Shown: one piece after another, positions 35,087 through 46,907 of the stretch
Numbering within the stretch: the stretch's first letter is position 1
How the letters are laid out: every line of letters begins with the position of its first letter
Assembly: GCA_033002965.1 (NCBI GenBank)
Contig: JAURVB010013184.1
Coordinates: 1-64,000, forward strand
Length of the DNA stretch: 64,000 nucleotides
Reading direction: 5' to 3'
Source of the DNA: Piper betle
Lineage: Eukaryota > Streptophyta > Magnoliopsida > Piperales > Piperaceae
Translations under genes and position numbers: made by a program
The notes under the pieces: model-generated
Database searches by the model: none
What the model was told of the DNA's origin: nothing
The model's input: the letters and a program-made list of their open reading frames with translations, nothing else

Positions 35087-36803
35087 CATACATGATGGAA
35101 AATTCCAGAAATCATATATATGCTTATAATATCATGAGAATTCCCTATCAATTCAATCATAATTAATTCACAAGAGCTCAAATCTCAATTTTTATCTCCG
35201 AAAATAAATGTAAATAGAAAATTATGGGAATAAAAAATTACCTCAAGTTTGTTCTTCAAATAATTTGGGATATTCTTTTTGCATATCTTCATCTTTTTAT
35301 CAAGTTTCTTTAACATCTAGATTACTCCAAAGTATTTTTACTAGTAGCACTGTTGTCATCCTCAATCTTTTTTATGCCCATCTAGTATATTCGATGGCTT
35401 TTCTCCATGAGTGGTATTTGGTAGTACATCAAACTCCGTATAGTTAGGACTAATATGAATATCATCACTTACATACTTCTTGAGCATAGGTATGTGAAAG
35501 GCATTGTGCACTTTAAGCCAATTCATAAGAACCCTTGCAATTATATGAAATGTTCATAGATATCTTAAGCTTCAACTTCCCTATAGATCTAAATCTAACC
35601 GAACCCTGTGTTGGAGATACTTTCAAATAGACTTGATCTCCCACCAAGAAAATTAGTTCTTTTCTTCTAATGTCAACGTAACTCTTTTTTCTATAATGAA
35701 CTACCTTGATTCTTTGCTTAATGAAATTCACCTTCTCTGATCGTTCTTGCAATAATTAAGACCAACTACCACTACATCTGGTAACTCTAGTATGAAATTC
35801 ACCTTCTCTGATCGTTCTTGCAATAATTAAGACCAACTACCACTACATCTGGTAACTCTAGCTAGCAAGTAGGTGCTCTGCTTGGTTTAAAATATAAAGT
35901 TTCAAAAGGAATACTTTCTATATTTGTTTGATAGAAGTTATTACAAGTGAATTCCACAATATGTAAATGTTACTCTCAATCACCTCTCCAATTTACACTA
36001 TAAGAACGAAGTAAGTCTTCTAAGGTTTGTAATTTCCTTTCACTTTAACCATTGATCTAAGGGTGATAAGCTATACTCACTTTTATTTATGTTTTCATTG
36101 TTTGCTGAAAAGCTTTCCATAAATGAGAAGTAAACGGTAGATCTCTGTCAGATACAATTTCCTTTGAAATTTTATGATACCTAATTATATTGTCTATATA
36201 AAATTTATCAAGTTGTTCAACTATCCTTGTAGCTTTGACAGGAATAAAATAACTGATTTGGTTAACCGGTCCACCACAACACATATAGAATCATTCTTCC
36301 TCTTCAAAGTCCTTACACAAAGTCACAAAAAATACTTTCACTTCCAATCAGGTACAGAACGTGGTTTTAATAAGCCACTAAGCGATTGATGTTAAGATTT
36401 AACTAGTTGACATTTAGACAAAAATCTCTAACATCTCTTTTCATCCCTAGCAACCAATAAGTACACATTATATCCTGGTACATCTTTATCATTCCTAGGT
36501 GAATCAAGAATTTAGATTAACGTGCTTCCTCTAATATTATTTTCCTCAATTTTTTATTTTTAGGAATATATAATCTACCTCGAAATATTGTCACACCTAA
36601 ATCATCCACTTTAATATCGGTTGATTTCTCTATAATTTCTACCAACGGTTTATCATCAATTTGAGTCATCTTCACTTGTTCTACCACATTATTTGATATT
36701 AAAAGATTCGTCAACAGCCCGATAAGAAATAAAACTGGATTAATTGCACTTACTTCTCCTGACATATCCCACAATCTTGCAACTTGCTAATGAGGTGATT
36801 GTC
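35087..36803 (-). pseudogene. Ty3/gypsy chromovirus integrase + chromodomain fragment, block A
   Basis: Read on the minus strand from 36774: a segment before integrase (VTIFRGRLYIPKNKKLRKII), a decayed HHCC region (about 36530-36330; IHLGMIKMYQD, YWLLGMKRDVRDF), integrase core pieces (36284-36087; ISYFIPVKATRIVEQL, EIVSDRDLPFTSHLWKAF), the C-terminal GDQVYLKVSPTQGSVRF (35752-35513) and a chromodomain-like tail (about 35450-35270). Frameshifts and stops separate the pieces. The reverse transcriptase that should lie upstream is missing; the fragment ends abruptly near 36803 at the junction with a copy of the DUF21/CBS gene's 3' flank. Confidence 0.85.
35721..35861. repeat. Perfect 70-bp tandem duplication in the integrase fragment
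   Basis: Positions 35721-35790 and 35792-35861 are identical over 70 bases (starting atgaaattcaccttctctga), separated by one t. Blocks B and C do not show it in this form. Confidence 0.95.
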
Positions 36804-37346
36804 TTTATTTCCACCGTTAATAATGAGAGAGTGATAAAAATAGTGGGCCAGAGTGTTTTTTTCTTCTTTTTTATATTAATTTTCATATATTTTTTTATTT
36901 AATGGTAGGACATATATCAAATATCAGCAAGGAACGAAGTCAACATGATTTGTGTATAAACATGGGTACGTGTATGCGTTCTTGTGCATAGGATTTTTTC
37001 TTTACGTGTAGTAAAAACCTTGTGTTTGTCCAAAATGTTACATCAAGTATTGAATTGGCAAACTGTAGATCCCATATGGCTTCTAAATGAAGCTGCCAGT
37101 TATTACAATACTACATGAGCTAGCCTTCTTGTTAAATTTTATGTTGCTTATGCTTTTTGGAATTTTATTTATTGACATGTTTTATCAAATCGATAAGAGG
37201 GGGAAAAGATGATTGAGTTTTACTCTGGAAAATATATAATGCGAATTTTTCAAAAACTCAGATATTACCTTCTTAGTGTTGGAGCCTGACTCAGTCCATT
37301 ATAGTTTTTGTGCCAATATCAACGATAAAGACTGATATAAAATGAC

Positions 37347-37807
37347 TAGGGTTCTTCAAAGCTTGATTAAACTCGATTGGCTTGGTACTCAACTCGAAAA
37401 TAACTCAATCTACTGAGCCAGGACTAGGCTTGTACTGCTCAATTTGACATAACTCGTAGCTCGATACTTTACATAATGATTAAGATTTATGATCATATTT
37501 ATCTTTTTTATATACAAATATAATGAAATTATAAATTATTATTATATGATAAAAAATTTAAATTAAATTATGCATGATTAAATTATCTTTTATGCATACT
37601 TGTATTAATATTGACATATTTTAATTATAAATTAAAATTTAATATGAATTATACGAAAAAAATAGACATCAATAAATACAAATTAAGTTAGCTTACACTC
37701 AAATCAAATTCAAGTACTTAATAGCTCTACTCAAATTTGAAATTAAACGAATTGAGTTTGATTTATGTATCCTAAATTGGACTTGCCTTGCTCGACGAAT
37801 GCTCCTA
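37347..37807. mobile_element. hAT-like non-autonomous element with near-perfect 8-bp target duplication
   Basis: Ends TAGGGTTCTTC (37347) and GAATGCTCCTA (ending 37807) are imperfect inverted repeats. The flanks are aaaatgac and aaaatgag, 7 of 8 identical. The interior has ACTCGATT / ACTCGAAAATAACTC motifs as in the other elements of this class. Its left part also exists in block A (27453-27636), so it inserted before that duplication. Confidence 0.75.
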
Positions 37808-37984
37808 AAAATGAGCATATATATGTATCCCGATGTACTTGGGATTGATAAAAATATTATTTACTTTAGCTTTATATCTTGATTAATTTAAAGGAAAAAA
37901 GATTATTTGCATTAGCTTTAAATCTTGATTGACTTAATGGAAAAAATTAGATGATGTATTATGTATTTGCTACTGATTGATCAA

Positions 37985-39430
37985 GAAATCTTTTAGAGTT
38001 TGAAATGAAGCTGTATAACTATTTTATTATGTGCAAGTCTGGATTTTTCTGTGTGTTTGTATGCTTTGCATGCGGGTCCTCTTACGGTTGGAATCTAATG
38101 CTTGTCAGGAGAAAGGAAGTGTTCATAACCTCATATTTCTTACAAATTTGTCCAGTAAGATCCTTTTTTCGGGTTTGGAATTTTCGGTTGTAACTCGGAT
38201 TGTATATATTAGACAAGATGTCGTGCCATGTACAACTTATGTAAGAGATATGTTTTAATTTTATAGATAGACCTTCATTAAATAATGTAATAGGTTATAA
38301 TAATCTTATATCTAAGAAACTTTGATTTTAAAAATAAATTTTAATTAAATGGAGAAAAAGATTATAATGATTTGATTTATTTTTTAATTTTCTTGTATTT
38401 TAATCTTAGTTTTTGAATTCATTTTTACTCCAAAATCTCCACGAGTTGACTCCACTCAATATCTTGTCGAACCAAACTCCATGGATTACTCCATCATGAT
38501 TGATTTTATAATTAACTCATCGAGTCAAATCATAAAAATTATCAAAATATATTATCGTTCTTTTAGATTTCCTAAATCAATATGTTAAAGTAATGTGGAA
38601 CAAATATTTATCAATATTAAGTGTCAAAAGGTCAAAACATACTAATTTTATACAATTATTTATTTACATAATTTAAATTATAATATAAATGACTCTGAGT
38701 CATTTTGATGCCGACTCCACTCCGTAACATGTCGAGTCGAGTTTGACGGTTGAATTTTCAAGCTATGATTTTAATTGGCTTCGATTTTTCATCAAAATGC
38801 GAATTTTGATTCCCTTTTATTAAATTTTTACTAATAAGAGTAGACCACAAAAATTTCAAATGCTAGCATGTTGACAATTGTAATATTTATCCCTTGCGCA
38901 ATTTTACAAGTTCTTTCCATCATCTTTGGACCAGAGATTTCTCATATTAGGGTTAGAGATTCATTGGTACTTGGAAGTTTATCAACTAGTGTGAAGGAAA
39001 AGGTAATGAAAACGGGGCATGTACATGTATATTACAATATTTTCATCTTTACTTTTAGTTTTTGACAATAATTAATTTGAATTTTTTTACAATTAGCTTT
39101 TCATATCCTTTCTTCATATTTCATAATTGGGTTCCTCCTTGTTTAAGACCCGGTCAACAAACATCTTATCACCTTTTAACCTTATCTTAAGTGTCTTGGT
39201 AGACCAAGTTTTTGTGGCAATTTTTATGGCGAAACCATGTAACTCCCCTTTCTAATGATATAGAAACTCTTATATTTTCATGCGCACCATCCGGCTTTCT
39301 CAGTTTGAGACAAAAAATTCACTATAGCCATTCGTTGTCTCCTTCCTGCTCAAAAAGTATGTTCGTAATTTCTTCCATTAATGGTCTGAAAAACTTTTTT
39401 TTTCATCAAAAGGTGGCCTTAAAAGTCAAT
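37985..39430. repeat. Segment shared by B and C but absent from A
   Basis: Matches 52505-53935 in block C (for example tttattatgtgcaagtctgg versus tttattatgtacaagtctgg). In block A the flanks are joined at about 27636. No gene was recognised in it. Confidence 0.7.
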
Positions 39431-40439
39431 ATTGAGTCACAATTAGTTGCATTTTAAGTCTGAACGGTAGATGCTTATCAGTTTTAGCAACATTTCTTTT
39501 TCCTCGAGAACAAATTGGGTTGAAAGTAGATAAACAATAGCTGATGTAATTCTTGAGATTCACCTTTCTTTATCAACTTTTCATATTCTTCCAAAATATT
39601 CAGAAAAGGGTTAAAGGCGTAAATCTTAATCTAAGATTTACATAAAAATATATGACAATTTTGTTGATGTTCTTGTTGACACTAATTTTCCACCCTTATT
39701 CAGGTTAATAATTCAAACCGTGTGCCAATACATAGGCAAAAAGGGTTACTTGTGTTTGATAAGCACTTGCATCTAATTATAATGCCATTAAAAGGGTTCT
39801 TGGAAAGGACGACCATTTCTTTTTAATTCTTCTTTTTCTTTTTCACTGGATGCCAGAGGATATGAGGGCATGGATCAAGAACTTGGATCTATATAACTAC
39901 AAATGATAAAATTTTAAATGGCCGGACATTATATTTGACGCTTAGTGTCCTCCTTTCTCCAAGTGTGGGACCGACAATGCAGAAGCATTGGTGGATTTGA
40001 CATTAACTCTTCAATTAGCACATAGAAATGTGCAATCAAACGTGAACTGATTGCAGTATATCATGGGCATCACACATATGTGTGCTACGATACACACATA
40101 AACACAACACGAAAACAAAATTCAAAAGAAACCAATGGCAGTGTTAACTTTGTAAGTTGTTGAGATCAGGTAGCGTCGGTGCAAGCTCTTTGAACAGCAA
40201 AAGTTGCAAAATGAACACTTTTAGCTCATACACTAATACGGTATTTATACATGTACATTACTCGATGGTCAAATGCTTCCCATCCTCACACTTTGATTTC
40301 CTCAACTGTTCTACAAAACTCTATTGATCAATGTGGAAGTTTCACAACTTGAAAGCTCAAACTGACCATATCTGTATATACAGTTGACGATGTTGCTCCA
40401 TAGACAGAATTACAGATCTAGCATCAAAAGTCTAATACC

Positions 40440-40760
40440 AGGAGCAAGATCAAGGCCTGTTCTTCACACAACTAAAAGACCCAGGTGAAGATTATGGCAG
40501 TATTGATCAACATAGCCGACATCCGACCTTGCAACAGCATTAGGAAAGGCTGTCGTATGTTGTAAGCTTTCTACCTTCAATATCAGTCTTGCCAACAAGG
40601 AGGAGGACAGTGCACCTCCATATGATGTAAAGCCTTGCCCTCCTCTCCTTTGCTCTCTTCGAACACCGCTGCCCAGGCCGGGGCTTCAGTATGCTTCTGG
40701 GCACCGAGAACAGCTGCACAGCCATGGTGATGAATGACAATAAAATAAACTATGAAACGA
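40440..40760 (-). pseudogene. Block B copy of the unknown minus-strand frame, frameshifted
   Basis: Aligns with 28680-28960 and 54416-54760. The stretch CCTCCTCCTTGTTGG at about 40598-40612 changes the reading frame relative to A and C, so the conserved frame stops soon after. Other parts are nearly identical to A. Confidence 0.4.
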
Positions 40761-42239
40761 ATCGATCGATTTTGCGAAGAGACGGTGCTATGAAAAAGCT
40801 CTTTGATTTGTTCTAGCTAGAGCTCCAATGGAGCTTGATTGCTTATAGGAGAAATGAGTGGTGTTTGACACTAAGAAAAATTTTGTAGGCCTACTGTGAA
40901 CGTTGTTGTTGTATAACTAATAATTGGCGTCACTTAACCGTAAATATTTTTTGTTAATAATAAGATTGAAATGACAGGAACTTTTAAATTTTACCATCCG
41001 TTTAAATTGCATGGTTGTGGTTTTTTTGTATTGACAAAATTACGCTCATCATCTAACCATTCTTATAATCGAACGACCGATATTGATTTTAACTTATATA
41101 AGAATTTTAGTTAAAATTGAGACTAATTATTCTCACAATTATATATACAAAGCTATTAAGAATAGTCTTTTTTCTTTTATGAGTATAGACTTGACAGTGA
41201 TCTAATAATCCATTTGGAAAATGTGCAAGCTTAATCGAATGTCAACATTTTCTGATAAATATAACCCTATAGCTGTGCATTTTAATTCATGCAACTTTAA
41301 ATATGAATAAATCAAGAGGGCCCTTAGTTATGGGTTGAATAGCTGTTATAAAAATATGAGTCATAATATGTCTAAGCGTCCATTTGAATTTTGTGTCTAT
41401 ATTTTTTATCAAAATTAGACAAATTAATTATTCTTATAACTCGTGTTTATAATCTATTGTCTTATTTTTACTTGAAATTAGATATATAGAAATACCAACA
41501 CAAGCTATTACTAAATATTTTGCAAATAAATAGACAACCACAAATAAACACAACTAGTTAGTAATTCAGAAAGGCCTGACTATTGTTTAGTTGGAATTCT
41601 ACTACCTAATTAATATAAAAATGGAGGGGTGTGTACAAATCATCTTAAAAAATGTCCCTATATTTTTAGTAATGGAAAACGTTGCAACCTGCATGCCTTC
41701 TTAATTATAATTACCGATCACCTACTTCAAATTGTTTAACAATATTTTAACACGGCAAATTGTCACTATATTAGCAAACTAAAATTGCAATCTGCACACG
41801 CAAAAAAAAAAAGATTTTTCTTGATTTGGAGGCAGGCTTGCGGCAATCATGCATAGTGAGGAGCAGACTGGCTTCTTGGTCCAAAAACTGAGGTGCCCAG
41901 ATGAAGAGGAAGGGACTTCAAGATTGCAACTTTCGTGGGTCATTGCTGCTATTTCGCCATGTCCACAACTACAACATATCTTTTAAGGTAGAATGAATGA
42001 TATGAGTGGAAGTGCGTCTTCAGGATTGTTAGGTTGAACTGGACATTGATATGTGAGACAAGCAACCCCACTTGATCTCTTTAACGGTGATCTAGTATGT
42101 AGGAAAATTGGATTGAGTGCACGAATGTCTCAAATAATCTCCTTCCTACCCGATCGGCCTAATATTTGTGGTCACTAAAAACTAAACTCTCTCATTAAAA
42201 AATTCCTTTAAATATTATAGGTTTTCTTTTGGTATGGTG

Positions 42240-42740
42240 TTTCCTTTACGAGCTTTTTACTAAAAAAATGGTGAATATTTTTTAATATTACCACTTGGTG
42301 GGAGAATTTAAATTATTTATCAAAAAGGAAAATTTTATTTTAATGAAAAAATTGCCAATGGTTTTATAATAAGAAAATAATATAAAACATTATATTTTTT
42401 ATTCTTCGTCAGCCAGCTGGCCAAGTTCATTATCTAAGGCCAAGGTGGCTAGCTCCTAGCCGCCCTGACCAAGACACGGACAATATTTAACTACCTTGGG
42501 CAAGGGCGGATGAGATCTGCCCCCCAACTCAGCCTTGGGATCAGGCCACACTCGGCCTTGGGCAGCCCAGTCTTGCTGGCTTAGGTTAAGAGGTGGCTGG
42601 CTGGTTGCCCCTAGCTCAATAGTTTTTTTGATTTTTTTGTTATTTTCATATTATTTATTTTAATTTTCTAAATGATGGTACTTTTGATAATTTATATCTG
42701 GTAAAACGCTCCTCCTTTATTGTTTTATCTAGGTTAACAC
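42240..42740 (-). mobile_element. GC-rich TIR element 1, block B (inverted relative to element 2)
   Basis: The left end (gctttttactaaaaaaatgg) and GC-rich core (42410-42620, ggctggccaagttcattatc) match element 2 (42805-43400) read in the opposite direction. The right edge is diverged. Absent from block A, present in block C (56275-56830). Confidence 0.6.
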
Positions 42741-42804
42741 TTGGGTCACTACAAAGAAATAATTCATGATGTATGCATGTGCACAAAATTTTGATGGGTA
42801 TAAA

Positions 42805-43400
42805 CCTAGAGTTTTTTTTTAGAAAAAGAAGAATGCTTTTATATTACTATGAGGTGTGAAAATCAAAACCAAATTACCATACAAATTGTCTAAAATACTA
42901 TCATTTAAAGAATTAAAATTAACTTAATTTACTAAAATTGTTTTAAAAAATTTGTTTTCAAAAGGGTGGCCAGCAGCTGCCCCCTGTCTTGTCTTGGGTT
43001 AGCCAGAGCTAGCAGCCCTGAGGCCCAACCGCCTCTGGGCAAGCCTTAGGCAACCATAGACAGTCCCTCGCGGCCAGGGTTGTTGGCTCTTGACGCTTGG
43101 GTGGGTCTGGTTGCATAGACGCCAGAGTGTCCCAACTGTCCCACAGCCCTGTTGAAGGGTGGCTGCCGGCCACCACTTTATAAAAAAATAGACAGGCCAT
43201 AGGGGGTTGGATCTGGTCACCCTATGCCAAATCCAGCTGCCCACAACTAGATTATTTTAAAAATCATTATTATAGATTTTAATTGAGAGAGCAATTTTGC
43301 CATTATAATAAAAATTTCCCTTTTTTTGGTAATTATAACAGAATTTTCCACTATTTGATAATATAAAAAAACCTTCTTTTAGTAAAAAACTCTGATCTTT
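42805..43400 (+). mobile_element. GC-rich TIR element 2, block B
   Basis: Long imperfect terminal inverted repeats of about 90 bp: the left starts agagttttttttttagaaaa and the right ends with the reverse complement of agagttttttactaaaagaa at about 43393. The core 42960-43250 is strongly GC-rich in an AT-rich region and contains CCCTGAGGCCCAACCGCCTC. No transposase. Minus-strand frames within the core (42999-43244) have no motif and are probably chance. Long TIRs suggest a Mutator-like MITE, but the target duplication was not identified. Confidence 0.6.
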
Positions 43401-44086
43401 ATGTTTAGTGATGATATATAGCTACAATTAAGTTTTTTTAAATAGAAGTTTTCATGAAGGAAATGATACAGAGTTACATTATGCTTAAGCGTTTTTTGTT
43501 TGTCTCAGGAATTTTTGTTGAGTCTAATGATGTTTATAGTTTTAAAACTTGTTTTTTACCCCCAAAGACTTCCCCAGTCAACTCTATTTCATGGCTCCCT
43601 AGCTACTCAGCACATTTTATAATTGATTCATGACTCAAGTAATAAAAATTATTAAAATATTTTATGTTTTCTTAAATTTAGCTAAATCAGTATTTTAAAA
43701 TAATCTATAAGTCATATCTTTATTAATTTTAAGTGTTGAAAGACTAATGAGTGATGATTTCACATAATATTTTCTTTACTTAATTGGAAAATAATATAAA
43801 TGACTCAAAATCAGCTTGGAGTCAACTCTGAGTAGATTCCACTTTATGGATGGATTCGAATATCCAATATGCAAAAATTTAATCTGGACTGGACCCCACC
43901 ATACCCAATTTAAAATAATTTTCAATCAAATTCGTGTTCAAACTTTTCTAATTTATTTCATGTTCAAAAACTTGACAAACACATTAAGGGATGGGTTCAA
44001 ATGTCTCATAATGATAAATCTGGTAAATATTCAGTCCATTTATATCTGACTCGAAATGGTTTTCGATTATATTTGGGGACTTTTCA

Positions 44087-44087
<1 letters not shown>

Positions 44088-44129
<42 letters not shown>
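44088..44129. repeat. (AT)n microsatellite
   Basis: About 20 uninterrupted TA units, directly visible. Confidence 0.95.
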
Positions 44130-44135
<6 letters not shown>

Positions 44136-44431
44136 TTAGATCAGACACAAATTTGGGGAGATCTGTTCAGTATCTGATCCAAATAGGTAAGATTTTGTAA
44201 ATTTATATTTTAAAATATGTTAAGTAATGTTTTCTTTATTTTTTATATTTATATTAAAATTTATTTTATTTATAATATTTTATTCAATTGGCTCGAATAC
44301 GGTTCAAATATGGGTTTGATGGATTTAGACTTGATACAGATATGGTAAACAAAGTGAACGTAATTTTTGGATATGAATTAGATTTGGGTTTGGATTTTCG
44401 GATTCGAATCAAATAAAAATATAGCTATATC

Positions 44432-45064
44432 TAAGGCTGTTAATTGAGGGAGCTAGCTTGTAAGCATTTGGCATTTAGCTCGGCTCGACTAGACTCGATT
44501 CAAAACTTGACATTTAAATGCTCGAGCTCGGACTCGAATCGTTCGAGTCGAATTTGAGCAAGACAGTGTTCAACTCGACTTGATTCAGTTATAACTCAAA
44601 CTCGACTCGAAATCAACTCGTAGCTCGACTTGAAATCAACTCGTAGCTCGACTTGAAATCAACTCGTAGATTGACTTGAACTCAACTCGATAAAATAATA
44701 TAATAACATAGTATTTATATTATATATATATATATACTAATAAGTTTAATTGTAACTAGTTATATTTATTTATATACAATATAATAACAAAGTAGTGAGG
44801 TAGCTTTGATGAGAGGTATTCAAGATGACTTGGAGGTTGTTGGTTTAATCCACGATGAAAATTTTTTAAGTAAATTATTTTTTATTTTATAATCGAGCCT
44901 GTTTTGAGTTTACAAACTAGCTGTGTCGTAGTATTCGATTTGAACTCGAACATATATATTCAAAACTCATTCGATCTTAAGCCAAGTTTGAATAAACTTT
45001 AATTTATTTAAGATGAGTTTGAACCGAAATTATATTCGGCTCGCTGGCTCATTTAACAACTATT
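44432..45064. mobile_element. hAT-like non-autonomous element, about 633 bp
   Basis: The ends TAAGGCTGTTAATTGAG and (reverse complement of the right end) AATAGTTGTTAAATGAG are imperfect inverted repeats. The flanking octamers gctatatc (44424-44431) and gatataac (45065-45072) match at 6 of 8 positions. The interior has repeated CTCGACTTGAAATCAACTCG units at 44610-44680. Confidence 0.65.
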
Positions 45065-46059
45065 GATATAACGTGCCCAAACGTATCCTATCAACCATGG
45101 TCAAAAGTGTATATTCCATCAACCCAAGCGACGGCCGTATAAGGGTGGGGGAATCTTTAATCAGGCTTCCACTCGTTTAATAACGTACATGTGCACAGTG
45201 ATCAAGCAGGCCACGCGGCTTATGCATGTGGCATACAAGACGATATTTTTTAAAGTGGGATAACAAAATCAATGAGTGCTCCACCACTTTCAACGCCGTG
45301 GGAAATGGATAATCTGTTTTTGCTTTTCCAATGAGCAAATGCACTCTCTCAATTTACAAAAAAAATTCTTAAAATTCCAAATAAATACCAGACCAAATAA
45401 ATCATAAAATTCTAGATATGCCATTTTCATTAGCACCCCCGCCACCATCTAAGGCATTTTAAAATATATGTTTATAATTATTTATTACACATAACTTTAT
45501 AATTAGATGATTTAAACTCATTAATTTCTACTTGGCTAGATCCTTCAAATTTATTCGAGACACTATTAAATAGTGGGCTAAACACATACTTATGTGGGTG
45601 AAAAAGAAAATTAGAGCTTTAGAATTACTTTTTGATTCTAATAATTCACCGAGCCGACTCCACTCCATTACCTTTGTGTTAAAATCCATGAACAATTCCA
45701 TGAGTCCCCTTCATTCTCCCTCGGTCAAGTAAAATTAATTTTGTATATATATATATTAGTTTAATTAAATCAATAATTTAAATAACATTAATCGTATATT
45801 TATCAATTTTATTTGTCAAAGTAAGCAATATCTACTAATTTGATGTATTATTTTTCTTGCTGGATTAAAAAATTGATATCTGCAGGTTAGTTGAGAGTCG
45901 ACTCCACTTCATAACCTACATAAATCAATTCCTGAGTGTTGACTTTTAAACTAAGGTAAATTTGAAAAACTAATCTCACATCTAATAAATTCCTCTTAAA
46001 CACACTAAACTAGTCTTGTAAAGAACCATAACATCTTTTCTTTTTCTAAGTGAATTTAC

Positions 46060-46460
46060 ATGAATGACACGCATGCATGGTAAATGTAATTACAAGTCTT
46101 CTCTTGTCCGGTAGCTTGCAATCCAATTCCCACTGTCCCATTCTTGTTGCAGAGCATGCGATCAATTAGTCTCTGTCGTCGACTGTACCAGTTCATATTA
46201 AACTCCATATATGACGTTTGGCAGTTTGCTGATCAATGCAGGACATGAAACTTTTGGAAGACATCCTCGTGCTGCACACAAATGGAGAGAAATTTGCGTC
46301 CCAAACTCTCGTGCGATTCACGTGCTAATGTCTTACCAGATCTGTGTCCTATGGTCCAATCACTTCCAGATCACCCCCATCTTATATTGTTTAATGCCGG
46401 CCATGGGAGCTTGTTTAGCTTTTTTGGAGACAACAATTCCAAAAGACCCACTTTGAGTTG
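46060..46460 (-). pseudogene. Block B copy of the unknown 32.4-kb frame, deleted and frameshifted
   Basis: Aligns with 32403-32858 and 58989-59408. It lacks 22 bases near 46209 (where C has an accatatccttctccac stretch) and another 22 bases near 46285, so the frame conserved in A and C is broken. Confidence 0.4.
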
Positions 46461-46907
46461 GCCTTCGTACTTTTTATCTTCAAGTACGGGCAAGCTTTAT
46501 CGATTGGTTTCTTGTGTCTAATATGACTAAGGGAGACAAATGAGAGGACGATGGACGTTAGATTTGTTGTGCAAGTGAAGTATATAATTGAAGACCCCAC
46601 TGGGTCCAGGTCTCTTTATTCTTTTGAGGTCAAGATTGATCACAAGTGGGAATATCTAGCACAATGGGGGAATGCTTCTTAGAAAGATTTTTATTTTTAT
46701 TTTGAAATGTTTCAAATTAAGATTTTTCATATCTAAAAATAATTAAGATTTTTTCACACAATGGAAAGAGGAGAGCCACTCAAATCAAGGTCGTCCAGCA
46801 ACCTTGTGCACGAGAGGTTGTGAGTAGAGAGTAATTATGAAGAACAATATCACGGGATGTATACGGAGACGTACGCCGAAAAATAGCTAAACTATGATCG
46901 GCTATAC

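Larger units (their letters stand above)
26905..36803. repeat. Block A of a mosaic tandem triplication (about 9.9 kb)
   Basis: The block starts in the 3' flank of the DUF21/CBS gene and ends in a truncated gypsy integrase. Landmarks shared with B and C: ggtaggacatatat...gtcaacatgatt (27012), the minus-strand frame near 28680, the string ggcaggcttgcggcaat (30045), the GC-rich TIR element (30405), the minus-strand frame near 32500, and the integrase fragment (35090-36803). A lacks the GPX pseudogene and the first TIR element. Confidence 0.85.

Noticed and set aside
40540..40740. Frame starting MSFITMAVQLFSVPRSILKP on the minus strand
   Set aside because: It overlaps the unknown frame in another phase and in block A meets stops earlier; no motif. 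It is probably a shadow.
42999..43244. Trp/Arg-rich minus-strand frame in a GC-rich core
   Set aside because: Lies inside the TIR element and is not kept in blocks A or C; open only because of high GC.
44805..44870. tRNA-like or SINE-like stretch (ggttgttggtttaatcc)
   Set aside because: Only a weak B-box-like match, no A box at the right distance, no tail; lies within a hAT-like element.
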